Below are positions 11,526 to 24,492 of a stretch of 64,000 nt of DNA, piece after piece. Both the position numbers and the translations under genes were made by a program. Positions within the stretch are counted from its first letter, which is position 1, and each line of letters opens with the position of its first letter. This DNA is from Astropecten irregularis (taxonomy: Eukaryota; Echinodermata; Asteroidea; Paxillosida; Astropectinidae), in contig OZ020265.1 of NCBI GenBank assembly GCA_963971285.1, forward strand, positions 4,132,270 through 4,196,269, written 5' to 3'. Under the pieces are notes generated by a model that saw only the letters and a program-made list of their open reading frames with translations, made no database searches and had not been told where the DNA came from.

Positions 11526-12665
11526 ACAAGAACACTTTGAATGGAATGCCTTTCGAAGAGAGTTCTCTATGCAACGCTCAAGTATGCGCGAACGGTACCT
11601 AACGCGTCTTGATGATGCTTGCAATCATTGCGTGACTGAAGTGCAGAGCATGTGCGCGCACGGTCCTAAATGAAACGCGCATTTACCGAGGGTGAGTCGG
11701 ATTTCGGGCGTATTTGACTTCGATATCGCACCTGTATAGAGCGCAATGCAGTATGCAAATGAACATACAAAAAACGTACAAAATTGTGGGCTTTCCATAG
11801 GTTTGTGCACAAACATGGATGCGCCCACCAGGAATCACTTTCTACACGGAGCTAGCGCTCTAGTAATTTTAATATATCTCTATTATATGGTATGAATAGA
11901 TCTGCATGTGAATAGATCTGCATATGAATTTATCTGCATATGAATAGATCTGCATGTGAATAGATCTGCATGTGAATAGATCTGCATATATGAATAGATC
12001 TGCATGTGAATAGATCTGCATGTGAATATATCTGCATGTGAATAGATCTGCATGTGAATAGATCTGCATGTGAATAGAGCTGCATTTGAATAGATCTGCA
12101 TGTGAATAGATCTGCATATATGAATAGATCTGCATGTGAATAGATCTGCATGTGAATAGATCTGCATGTGAATAGATCTGCATGTGAATAGATCTGCATG
12201 TGAATAGATCTGCATGTGAATAGATCTGCATATATGAATAGATCTGCATGTGAATAGATCTGCATGTGAATATATCTGCATGTGAATAGATCTGCATGTG
12301 AATAGATCTGCATGTGAATAGAGCTGCATTTGAATAGATCTGCATGTGAATAGATCTGCATATATGAATAGATCTGCATGTGAATAGATCTGCATGTGAA
12401 TAGATCTGCATGTGAATAGATCTGCATGTGAATAGATCTGCATGTGAATAGATCTGCATGTGAATAGATCTGCATGTGAATAGATCTGCATATGAATAGA
12501 TCTGCATATATGAATAGATCTGCATGTGAATAGATCTGCATGTGAATAGATCTGCATGTGAATAGATCTGCATGTGAATAGATCTGTATGTGAATAGATC
12601 TGCATGTGAATAGAGCTGCATGTGAATAGAGCTGCATGTGAATAGATCTGCATTTGAATAGATCT
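11526..12665 (+). repeat. Array unit 8, short (B only) with the longest M
   Basis: B is 11526-11893 (368-bp subtype). M is 11894-12665 (772 bp, about 48 repeats), the longest block in the window. M has its own internal tandem period of 244 bp: a TATATC variant recurs at 12027 and 12271 and a GAGCTGCATTTG variant at 12077 and 12321. Confidence 0.95.
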
Positions 12666-14255
12666 ACTCGTTCTGGATAAATACACCATTTCAGACAAAA
12701 TTATTTTAATGATATGTTTCTACCAGCACTATCTTCATGCCCTGAATGTTATACGTAAATCTGTGAACTTTTTTGTTTTGGTTTGTTACCAATGTTGTTC
12801 ATGCCCTTCAAATACTGTTAACCATTACTTAATCTTTTAACATTTCTGCTCCAGTTTGGTTTTACAATTATCTGATCATAAACATGATAAATGCATTATA
12901 ATCCTACAATGCATCCAACCTATGCTCTAACCTAAGGTCTTTGATATCACAACTCATAGTCTATTGGACCAGCGCTTTCTTCAACACCATTCTTTGTCTT
13001 ATTTAGAGTAAAACCAATGACCGAAAACAATTTTGGTGTTCAAAAGTGAAATACTTTTTAAAATACTAACTGAGACAGTTTTTCACTGTATTGCCATAAA
13101 TTTGACTCCGTATGTGACAGGGAATTTCACAGATGACTGTTACTGTATCTTTTTTGATATTTTTTGCCCATGAATTTGCATTTCTTTGACAAAAACCAAA
13201 GTATGATATGACCTTTAATACATAGATATTTGTCTTCATCAGGCATGCTGGATTGTGTATCCTCCACGGTCACTTAAGGAGATGTACTCGATGGACATGA
13301 TGAGGCTGAGATAATGATGCCAAACATGGTTGCTATACTATCAGTGATGCCCAAGTTCATTCAGACAGATGAGGTAAGAAGCTTACTTTTCTGTTCTCTT
13401 TGAGTTTCTGATCTTCCTGGTAGAACAACTCTTACAAAACATGACATAAGATTGCCACTTACAGACCCAATACATTCTAAATCATATGCTTTGCCTCATG
13501 CACTCATGAGATAGCCATTTTAAAGGCCGTCTGGGCGCAGTCATTTTGAATTTGAGTTCGTGTCTGTGAAAGAAGAACACTTTGAATGGAATGCCTTTCG
13601 AAGAGAGTTCTCTATGCAACGCTCAATTATGCGCGAACGGTACCTAACGCATCTTGATGATGCTTGCAATCATTGCGTGACTGAAGTGCAGAGCGTGTGC
13701 ACGCACGGTCCTAAATGAAACGCGCATTTACCGAGGGTGCTTCGGATTTCGGGCGTATTTGGCTTCGATGACGCACCCGTATAGAACACAATGCAGTATG
13801 CAAATGAAAGTACAAAAAACGTACAAAATTGTGGGCTTTCCATAGGTTTGTGCACAAACATGGATGCGCCCACCAGGCATCACTTTCTACGCGGAGCTAG
13901 CACTCTAGTAATTTTAATATAGCTCTATGGTATGAATAGATCTGTATTTGAATAGATCTGAATTTGAATAGATCTGAATTTGAATAGATCTGCATTATAG
14001 ATCTGCATTTGAATAAATATGCATATGAATAGATCTGCATATGAATATATCTGCATATGAATATATCTGCATGTGAATATATCTGCATATGAATAGTTCT
14101 GCATGTGAATAGATCTGCATGAGAATCTATCTGTATATGAATAGATCTCAATTAGAATAGATCTGCATATGAATTGATCTACATATGAATAGATCTGCAT
14201 GTGAATAGATCTGCATATATTAATATATCTGCATGTGAATAGATCTGCATGTGAA
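12666..14255 (+). repeat. Array unit 9, full length with 23-bp deletion
   Basis: A+B occupy 12666-13933 (1268 bp); a 23-bp stretch is missing near 13318, inside the exon-like island. M is 13934-14255 (322 bp), contains the GCATTATAGATCTGC variant and ends at the GTGAAACAAG junction. Confidence 0.94.
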
Positions 14256-14729
14256 ACAAGAACACTTTGAATGGAATGCCTTTCGAAGAGAGTTCTCTAT
14301 GCAACGCTCAAGTATGCGCGAACGGTACCTAACGCGTCTTGATGATGCTTGCAATCATTGCGTGACTGAAGTGCAGAGCATGTGCGCGCACGGTCCTAAA
14401 TGAAACGCGCATTTACCGAGGGTGAGTCGGATTTTGGGCGTATTTGACTTCGATATCGCACCTGTATAGAGCGCAATGCAGTATGCAAATGAACGTACAA
14501 AAAACGTACAAAATTGTGGGCTTTCCATAGGTTTGTGCACAAACATGGATGCGCCCACCAGGAATCACTTTCTACACGGAGCTAGCGCTCTAGTAATTTT
14601 AATATATCTCTATTATATGGTATGAATAGATCTGCATGTGAATAGATCTGCATGTGAATAGATCTGCATGTGAATAGAGCTGCATTTGAATAGATCTGCA
14701 TGTGAATAGATCTGCATGTGAATAGATCT
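14256..14729 (+). repeat. Array unit 10, short with minimal M
   Basis: B 14256-14623 (368-bp subtype) plus M 14624-14729 (106 bp, six to seven repeats). The exit into A reads ACTTGTTCTGG rather than ACTCGTTCTGG. It recurs as units 13, 18 and 26. Confidence 0.95.
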
Positions 14730-16403
14730 ACTTGTTCTGGATAAATACACAATTTCAGACGAAATTATTTTAATGATATGTTTCTACCAGCACTATCTTC
14801 ATGCCCTGAAAGTTATACGTAAATCTGTGAACTTTTTTGTTTTGGTTTGTTACCAATGTTGTACATTCCCTTCCAGTACTGTTAACCATTACTAAATCTT
14901 ATAACATTCCAGTTTGGTTTTACAATCATCTGATCATAAACATGATAAATGCATTATAATCCTACAATGCATCCAACCTATGCTTTAACCTAAGGTCTTT
15001 GATATCACATCTCATAGTCTATTGGACTGGCGCTTTCTTCAACACCATATCTTTGTCTTATTTAGAGTAAAACCAATGACCGAAAACAATTTTGGTGTTC
15101 AAAAGAGAAATACTTTTTAAAATACTAATTGAGAGAGTTTTTCACTGCATTCACAAAAATTTGACACCGTATGTGACAGGGACTTTCACAGATGACTGTT
15201 AATGTATCTTTTTTGATATTTTTTGCCCATGAATTTGCATTTCTTTGACAAAAACCAAAGTATGATATGACCTTTAATACATAGATATTTGTCTTCATCA
15301 GGCATGCTGGATTGTGTATCCTCCACGGTCTCTTAAGGAGATGTACTCGATGAGGCTGAGATAATGATGACAGGAGATGAGCAGTTGAGTTGCCCAACAT
15401 GGTTGCTATACTATCAGTGATGCCCAAGTTCATTCAGACAGATGCGGTAAGAAGCTTACTTTTCTGTTCTCTTTGAGTTTCTGATCTTCCTGGTAGAACA
15501 ACTCTTACAAAACATGACATAACATTGCCATCTACAGACCCAATACATTCTAAATCATATGCTTTCCCTCATGCACTCATGAGATAGTCATTTTGAAGCC
15601 GTCTGGGCGCAGTCATTTTGAATTTGAGTTCGTGTCTGTGAAACAAGAACACTTTGAATGGAATGCCTTTCGAAGAGAGTTCTCTATGCACGCTCAAGTA
15701 TGCGCGAACGGTACCTAACGCGTCTTGATGATGCTTGCAATCATTTCGTGACTGAAGTGCAGAGCGTGTGCGCGCACGGTCCTAAATGAAACGCGCATTT
15801 ACCGAGGGTGAGTCGGATTTCGGGCGTATTTGGCTTCGATGACGCACCTGTATAGAACACAATGCAGTATGCAAATGAACGTACAAAAAACGTACAAAAT
15901 TGTGGGCTTTCCATAGGTTTGTGCACAAACATGGATACGCCCACCAGGCATCACTTTCTACACGGAGCTAGCGCTCTAGTAATTTTAATATAGCTCTATG
16001 GTATGAATAGGTCTGCATGTGAATAGATCTGCATATGAATTGATCTGCATATGAAAATATCTGCATGTGAATATATCTGCATGTGAATAGATCTGCATAT
16101 TATGAATAGATCTGCATGTGAATAGATCTGTATGTGAATAGATCTGCATGTGAATAGATCTGCATGTGAATAGATCTGCATGTGAATAGATCTGCATATG
16201 AAAAGATCTGCATGTGAATAGATCTGCATGTGAATAGATCTGCATATATGAATAGATCTGCATGTGAATAGATCTGTATGTGAATAGATCTGCATGTGAA
16301 TAGATCTGCATGTGAATAGATCTGCATGTGAATAGATCTGCATGTGAATAGATCTGCATGTGAATAGATCTGCATGTAAATAGATCTGCATGTGAATAGA
16401 TCT
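14730..16403 (+). repeat. Array unit 11, full length
   Basis: A+B occupy 14730-16004 (1275 bp). Small A deletions are visible: TCTGCT is missing before CCAGTTTGG near 14909, and 9 bp are missing from the GATGGACATGATGAGG stretch near 15350. M is 16005-16403 (399 bp). Unit 14 is its near-identical copy 3761 bp to the right. Confidence 0.95.
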
Positions 16404-18016
16404 ACTCGTTCTCGATAAATGCACCATTTCAGACGAAATTATTTGAATGATATGTTTCTACCAGCACTATCTTCATGCCCTGAATGTTATACGTAAATCT
16501 GTGAACTTTTTTGTTTTGGTTTGTTACCAATGTTGTACATGCCCTTCAAATACTGTTAACCATTACTAAATCTTTTAACATTTCTGCTCCAGTTTGGTTT
16601 TACAATTATCTGATCATAAACATGATAAATGCATTATAATCCTACAATGCATCCAACCTATGCTCTAACCTAAGGTCTTTGATATCACAACTCATAGTCT
16701 ATTGGACCAGCGCTTTCTTCAACACCATTCTTTGTCTTATTTAGAGTAAAACCAATGACCGAAAACAATTTTGGTTTTCAAAAGTGAAATACTTTTTAAA
16801 ATACTAACTGAGACAGTTTTTCACTGTATTGCCATAAATTTGACTCCGTATGTGACAGGGAATTTCACAGATGACTGTTACTGTATCTTTTTTGATATTT
16901 TTTGCCCATGAATTTGCATTTCTTTGACAAAAACCAAAGTATGATATGACCTTTAATACATAGATATTTGTCTTCATCAGGCATGCTAGATTGTGTATCC
17001 TCCACGGTCTCTTAAGGAGATGTACTCGATGGACATGATGAGGCTGAGATAATGATGACAGGAGATGAGCAGTTGAGTTGCCCAACATGGTTGCTATACT
17101 ATCAGTGATGCCCAAGTTCATTCAGACAGATGAGGTAAGAAGCTTACTTTTCTGTTCTCTTTGAGTTTCTGATCTTCCTGGTAGAACAACTCTTACAAAA
17201 CATGACATAAGATTGCCACTTACAGACCCAATACATTCTAAATCATATGCTTTGCCTCATGCACTCATGAGATAGCCATTTTAAAGGCCGTCTGGGCGCA
17301 GTCATTTTGAATTTGAGTTCGTGTCTGTGAAAGAAGAACACTTTGAATGGAATGCCTTTCGAAGAGAGTTCTCTATGCAACGCTCAATTATGCGCGAACG
17401 GTACCTAACGCATCTTGATGATGCTTGCAATCATTGCGTGACTGAAGTGCAGAGCGTGTGCACGCACGGTCCTAAATGAAACGCGCATTTACCGAGGGTG
17501 CTTCGGATTTCGGGCGTATTTGGCTTCGATGACGCACCCGTATAGAACACAATGCAGTATGCAAATGAAAGTACAAAAAACGTACAAAATTGTGGGCTTT
17601 CCATAGGTTTGTGCACAAACATGGATGCGCCCACCAGGCATCACTTTCTACGCGGAGCTAGCACTCTAGTAATTTTAATATAGCTCTATGGTATGAATAG
17701 ATCTGTATTTGAATAGATCTGAATTTGAATAGATCTGAATTTGAATAGATCTGCATTATAGATCTGCATTTGAATAAATATGCATATGAATAGATCTGCA
17801 TATGAATATATCTGCATATGAATATATCTGCATGTGAATATATCTGCATATGAATAGTTCTGCATGTGAATAGATCTGCATGAGAATCTATCTGTATATG
17901 AATAGATCTCAATTAGAATAGATCTGCATATGAATTGATCTACATATGAATAGATCTGCATGTGAATAGATCTGCATATATTAATATATCTGCATGTGAA
18001 TAGATCTGCATGTGAA
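16404..18016 (+). repeat. Array unit 12, full length
   Basis: A+B occupy 16404-17694 (1291 bp) and M 17695-18016 (322 bp). B and M match unit 9 and A matches unit 15, so this unit spans the boundary between the two copies of the 3761-bp repeat. Confidence 0.95.
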
Positions 18017-18490
18017 ACAAGAACACTTTGAATGGAATGCCTTTCGAAGAGAGTTCTCTATGCAACGCTCAAGTATGCGCGAACGGTACCTAACGCGTCT
18101 TGATGATGCTTGCAATCATTGCGTGACTGAAGTGCAGAGCATGTGCGCGCACGGTCCTAAATGAAACGCGCATTTACCGAGGGTGAGTCGGATTTTGGGC
18201 GTATTTGACTTCGATATCGCACCTGTATAGAGCGCAATGCAGTATGCAAATGAACGTACAAAAAACGTACAAAATTGTGGGCTTTCCATAGGTTTGTGCA
18301 CAAACATGGATGCGCCCACCAGGAATCACTTTCTACACGGAGCTAGCGCTCTAGTAATTTTAATATATCTCTATTATATGGTATGAATAGATCTGCATGT
18401 GAATAGATCTGCATGTGAATAGATCTGCATGTGAATAGAGCTGCATTTGAATAGATCTGCATGTGAATAGATCTGCATGTGAATAGATCT
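18017..18490 (+). repeat. Array unit 13, short
   Basis: B 18017-18384 (368 bp) and M 18385-18490 (106 bp). Copy of unit 10 at an offset of 3761 bp. Confidence 0.95.
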
Positions 18491-20164
18491 ACTTGTTCTG
18501 GATAAATACACAATTTCAGACGAAATTATTTTAATGATATGTTTCTACCAGCACTATCTTCATGCCCTGAAAGTTATACGTAAATCTGTGAACTTTTTTG
18601 TTTTGGTTTGTTACCAATGTTGTACATTCCCTTCCAGTACTGTTAACCATTACTAAATCTTATAACATTCCAGTTTGGTTTTACAATCATCTGATCATAA
18701 ACATGATAAATGCATTATAATCCTACAATGCATCCAACCTATGCTTTAACCTAAGGTCTTTGATATCACATCTCATAGTCTATTGGACTGGCGCTTTCTT
18801 CAACACCATATCTTTGTCTTATTTAGAGTAAAACCAATGACCGAAAACAATTTTGGTGTTCAAAAGAGAAATACTTTTTAAAATACTAATTGAGAGAGTT
18901 TTTCACTGCATTCACAAAAATTTGACACCGTATGTGACAGGGACTTTCACAGATGACTGTTAATGTATCTTTTTTGATATTTTTTGCCCATGAATTTGCA
19001 TTTCTTTGACAAAAACCAAAGTATGATATGACCTTTAATACATAGATATTTGTCTTCATCAGGCATGCTGGATTGTGTATCCTCCACGGTCTCTTAAGGA
19101 GATGTACTCGATGAGGCTGAGATAATGATGACAGGAGATGAGCAGTTGAGTTGCCCAACATGGTTGCTATACTATCAGTGATGCCCAAGTTCATTCAGAC
19201 AGATGCGGTAAGAAGCTTACTTTTCTGTTCTCTTTGAGTTTCTGATCTTCCTGGTAGAACAACTCTTACAAAACATGACATAACATTGCCATCTACAGAC
19301 CCAATACATTCTAAATCATATGCTTTCCCTCATGCACTCATGAGATAGTCATTTTGAAGCCGTCTGGGCGCAGTCATTTTGAATTTGAGTTCGTGTCTGT
19401 GAAACAAGAACACTTTGAATGGAATGCCTTTCGAAGAGAGTTCTCTATGCACGCTCAAGTATGCGCGAACGGTACCTAACGCGTCTTGATGATGCTTGCA
19501 ATCATTTCGTGACTGAAGTGCAGAGCGTGTGCGCGCACGGTCCTAAATGAAACGCGCATTTACCGAGGGTGAGTCGGATTTCGGGCGTATTTGGCTTCGA
19601 TGACGCACCTGTATAGAACACAATGCAGTATGCAAATGAACGTACAAAAAACGTACAAAATTGTGGGCTTTCCATAGGTTTGTGCACAAACATGGATACG
19701 CCCACCAGGCATCACTTTCTACACGGAGCTAGCGCTCTAGTAATTTTAATATAGCTCTATGGTATGAATAGGTCTGCATGTGAATAGATCTGCATATGAA
19801 TTGATCTGCATATGAAAATATCTGCATGTGAATATATCTGCATGTGAATAGATCTGCATATTATGAATAGATCTGCATGTGAATAGATCTGTATGTGAAT
19901 AGATCTGCATGTGAATAGATCTGCATGTGAATAGATCTGCATGTGAATAGATCTGCATATGAAAAGATCTGCATGTGAATAGATCTGCATGTGAATAGAT
20001 CTGCATATATGAATAGATCTGCATGTGAATAGATCTGTATGTGAATAGATCTGCATGTGAATAGATCTGCATGTGAATAGATCTGCATGTGAATAGATCT
20101 GCATGTGAATAGATCTGCATGTGAATAGATCTGCATGTAAATAGATCTGCATGTGAATAGATCT
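18491..20164 (+). repeat. Array unit 14, full length
   Basis: A+B 18491-19765 (1275 bp) and M 19766-20164 (399 bp). Copy of unit 11, sharing its private A deletions and the GCATATTATGAATAG variant in M. Confidence 0.95.
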
Positions 20165-21792
20165 ACTCGTTCTCGATAAATGCACCATTTCAGACGAAAT
20201 TATTTGAATGATATGTTTCTACCAGCACTATCTTCATGCCCTGAATGTTATACGTAAATCTGTGAACTTTTTTGTTTTGGTTTGTTACCAATGTTGTACA
20301 TGCCCTTCAAATACTGTTAACCATTACTAAATCTTTTAACATTTCTGCTCCAGTTTGGTTTTACAATTATCTGATCATAAACATGATAAATGCATTATAA
20401 TCCTACAATGCATCCAACCTATGCTCTAACCTAAGGTCTTTGATATCACAACTCATAGTCTATTGGACCAGCGCTTTCTTCAACACCATTCTTTGTCTTA
20501 TTTAGAGTAAAACCAATGACCGAAAACAATTTTGGTTTTCAAAAGTGAAATACTTTTTAAAATACTAACTGAGACAGTTTTTCACTGTATTGCCATAAAT
20601 TTGACTCCGTATGTGACAGGGAATTTCACAGATGACTGTTACTGTATCTTTTTTGATATTTTTTGCCCATGAATTTGCATTTCTTTGACAAAAACCAAAG
20701 TATGATATGACCTTTAATACATAGATATTTGTCTTCATCAGGCATGCTAGATTGTGTATCCTCCACGGTCTCTTAAGGAGATGTACTCGATGGACATGAT
20801 GAGGCTGAGATAATGATGACAGGAGATGAGCAGTTGAGTTGCCCAACATGGTTGCTATACTATCAGTGATGCCCAAGTTCATTCAGACAGATGAGGTAAG
20901 AAGCTTACTTTTCTGTTCTCTTTGAGTTTCTGATCTTCCTGGTAGAACAACTCTTACAAAACATGACATAAGATTGCCACTTACAGACCCAATACATTCT
21001 AAATCATATGCTTTGCCTCATGCACTCATGAGATAGCCATTTTAAAGGCCGTCTGGGCGCAGTCATTTTGAATTTGAGTTCGTGTCTGTGAAAGAAGAAC
21101 ACTTTGAATGGAATGCCTTTCGAAGAGAGTTCTCTATGCAACGCTCAATTATGCGCGAACGGTACCTAACGCATCTTGATGATGCTTGCAATCATTGCGT
21201 GACTGAAGTGCAGAGCGTGTGCACGCACGGTCCTAAATGAAATGCGCATTTACCGAGGGTGCTTCGGATTTCGGGCGTATTTGGCTTCGATGACGCACCC
21301 GTATAGAACACAATGCAGTATGCAAATGAAAGTACAAAAAACGTACAAAATTGTGGGCTTTCCATAGGTTTGTGCACAAACATGGATGCGCCCACCAGGC
21401 ATCACTTTCTACGCGGAGCTAGCACTCTAGTAATTTTAATATAGCTCTATGGTATGAATAGATCTGTATGTGAATAGATCTGTATTTGAATAGATCTGAA
21501 TTTGATAGATCTGAATTTGAATAGATCTGCATTATAGATCTGCATATGAATAAATATGCATATGAATATATCTGCATATGAATATATCTGCATATGAATA
21601 GATCTGCATGTGAATATATCTGCATATGAATAGATCTGCATGTGAATAGATCTGCATGAGAATCTATCTGTATATGAATAGATCTCAATTAGAATAGATC
21701 TGCATATGAATTGATCTACATATGAATAGATCTGCATGTGAATAGATCTGCATATATTAATAGATCTGCATGTGAATAGATCTGCATGTGAA
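20165..21792 (+). repeat. Array unit 15, full length
   Basis: A+B 20165-21455 (1291 bp) and M 21456-21792 (337 bp). Matches unit 12 up to about 21240. From there it carries an AAATGCGCATTT variant and a different M (with GAATTTGATAGATCT), both shared with units 20 and 23. Confidence 0.95.
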
Positions 21793-22396
21793 ACAAGAAC
21801 ACTTTGAATGGAATGCCTTTCGAAGAGAGTTCTCTATGCAACGCTCAAGTATGCGCGAACGGTACCTAACGCGTCTTGATGATGCTTGCAATCATTGCGT
21901 GACTGAAGTGCAGAGCATGTGCGCGCACGGTCCTAAATGAAACGCGCATTTACCGAGGGTGAGTCGGATTTCGGGCGTATTTGACTTCGATATCGCACCT
22001 GTATAGAGCACAATGCAGTATGCATATGAACGTACAAAAAACGTACAAAATTGTGGGCTTTCCATAGGTTTGTGCACAAACATGGATGCGCCCACCAGGA
22101 ATCACTTTCTACACGGAGCTAGCGCTCTAGTAATTTTAATATATCTCTATTATATGGTATGAATATATCTGCATGTGAATAGATCTGCATATGAATTAAT
22201 CTGCATATGAATAGATCTGCATGTGAATAGATCTGCATGTGAATAGATCTGCATATATGAATAGATCTGCATGTGAATAGATCTGCATGTGAATAGATCT
22301 GCATGTGAATAGATCTGCATGTGAATAGATCTGCATGTGAATAGAGCTGCATGTGAATAGATCTGCATGTGAATAGATCTGCATGTGAATAGATCT
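21793..22396 (+). repeat. Array unit 16, short
   Basis: B 21793-22160 (368-bp subtype, with TATGCATATG replacing the usual TATGCAAATG) and M 22161-22396 (236 bp). Near-identical copies are units 21 and 24. Confidence 0.95.
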
Positions 22397-24018
22397 ACTC
22401 GTTCTGGATAAATGCACCATTTCAGACAAAATTATTTTAATGATATGTTTCTACCAGCACTATCTTCATGCCCTGAATGTTATACGTAAATCTGTGAACT
22501 TTTTTGTTTTGGTTTGTTACCAATGTTGTTCATGCCCTTCAAATACTGTTAACCATTACTAAATCTTTTAACATTTCTGCTCCAGTTTGGTTTTACAATT
22601 ATCTGATCATAAACATGATAAATGCATTATAATCCTACAATGCATCCAACCTATGCTCTAACCTAAGGTCTTTGATATCACAACTCATAGTCTATTGGAC
22701 CAGCGCTTTCTTCAACACCATTCTTTGTCTTATTTAGAGTAAAACCAATGACCGAAAACAATTTTGGTGTTCAAAAGTGAAATACTTTTTAAAATACTAA
22801 CTGAGACAGTTTTTCACTGTATTGCCATAAATTTGACTCCGTATGTGACAGGGAATTTCACAGATGACTGTTACTGTATCTTTTTTGATATTTTTTGCCC
22901 ATGAATTTGCATTTCTTTGACAAAAACCAAAGTATGATATGACCTTTAATACATAGATATTTGTCTTCATCAGGCATGCTGGATTGTGTATCCTCCACGG
23001 TCACTTAAGGAGATGTACTCGATGGACATGATGAGGCTGAGATAATGATGCCCAACATGGTTGCTATACTATCAGTGATGCCCAAGTTCATTCAGACAGA
23101 TGAGGTAAGAAGCTTACTTTTCTGTTCTCTTTGAGTTTCTGATCTTCCTGGTAGAACAACTCTTACAAAACATGACATAACATTGCCATCTACAGACCCA
23201 ATACATTCTAAATCATATGCTTTGCCTCATGCACTCATGAGATAGCCATTTTAAAGGCCGTCTGGGCGCAGTCATTTTGAATTTGAGTTCGTGTCTGTGA
23301 AAGAAGAACACTTTGAATGGAATGCCTTTCGAAGAGAGTTCTCTATGCAACGCTCAATTATGAGCGAACGGTACCTAACGCATCTTGATGATGCTTGCAA
23401 TCATTGCGTGACTGAAGTGCAGAGCATGTGCACGCACGGTCCTAAATGAAACGCGCATTTACCGAGGGTGCTTCGGATTTCGGGCGTATTTGGCTTCGAT
23501 GACGCACCCGTATAGAACACAATGCAGTATGCAAATGAAAGTACAAAAAACGTACAAAATTGTGGGCTTTCCATAGGTTTGTGCACAAACATGGATGCGC
23601 CCACCAGGCATCACTTTCTACGCGGAGCTAGCACTCTAGTAATTTTAATATAGCTCTATGGTATGAATAGATCTGTATGTGAATAGATCTGTATTTGAAT
23701 AGATCTGAATTTGAATAGATCTGAATTTGAATAGATCTGAATTTGAATAGATCTGCATTATAGATCTGCATATGAATAAATATGCATATGAATAGATCTG
23801 CATATGAATATATCTGCATATGAATAGATCTGCATGTGAATATATCTGCATATGAATAGTTCTGCATGTGAATAGATATGCATGAGAATCTATCTGTATA
23901 TGAATAGATCTCAATTAGAATAGATCTGCATATGAATTGATCTACATATGAATAGATCTGCATGTGAATAGATCTGCATATATTAATATATCTGCATGTG
24001 AATAGATCTGCATGTGAA
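22397..24018 (+). repeat. Array unit 17, full length with 23-bp deletion
   Basis: A+B 22397-23664 (1268 bp), with the same kind of 23-bp loss in the exon-like island as units 9 and 25. M 23665-24018 (354 bp). Unit 25 is its copy at +7951 bp. Confidence 0.95.
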
Positions 24019-24492
24019 ACAAGAACACTTTGAATGGAATGCCTTTCGAAGAGAGTTCTCTATGCAACGCTCAAGTATGCGCGAACGGTACCTAACGCGT
24101 CTTGATGATGCTTGCAATCATTGCGTGACTGAAGTGCAGAGCATGTGCGCGCACGGTCCTAAATGAAACGCGCATTTACCGAGGGTGAGTCGGATTTCGG
24201 GCGTATTTGTTTTCGATATCGCACCTGTATAGAGCGCAATGCAGTATGCAAATGAACGTACAAAAAACGTACAAAATTGTGGGCTTTCCATAGGTTTGTG
24301 CACAAACATGGATGCGCCCACCAGGAATCACTTTCTACACGGAGCTAGCGCTCTAGTAATTTTAATATATCTCTATTATATGGTATGAATAGATCTGCAT
24401 GTGAATAGATCTGCATGTGAATAGATCTGCATGTGAATAGAGCTGCATTTGAATAGATCTGCATGTGAATAGATCTGCATGTGAATAGATCT
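24019..24492 (+). repeat. Array unit 18, short with minimal M
   Basis: B 24019-24386 (368 bp) and M 24387-24492 (106 bp). Belongs to the unit 10/13/18/26 set; B has GTATTTGTTTTCG in place of GTATTTGACTTCG, shared only with unit 26. Confidence 0.95.

Larger units (their letters stand above)
13330..21240 (+). repeat. Higher-order repeat, 3761-bp period, about 2.1 copies
   Basis: Landmarks recur 3761 bp apart across this stretch: the 368-bp B at 14256 and 18017, the 106-bp M at 14624 and 18385, the 399-bp M at 16005 and 19766, and the B of units 9, 12 and 15. The period equals units 10-12 (474+1674+1613 bp). Even variants private to one unit are repeated, so the duplication is recent. Confidence 0.93.

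Noticed and set aside
11869-12698. Long antisense frames encoding a repeat protein (up to 271 codons)
   Set aside because: They consist only of the 16-bp minisatellite read in three frames, with no unique N- or C-terminal domain; adjoining frames give the same peptide and lengths simply follow block length.
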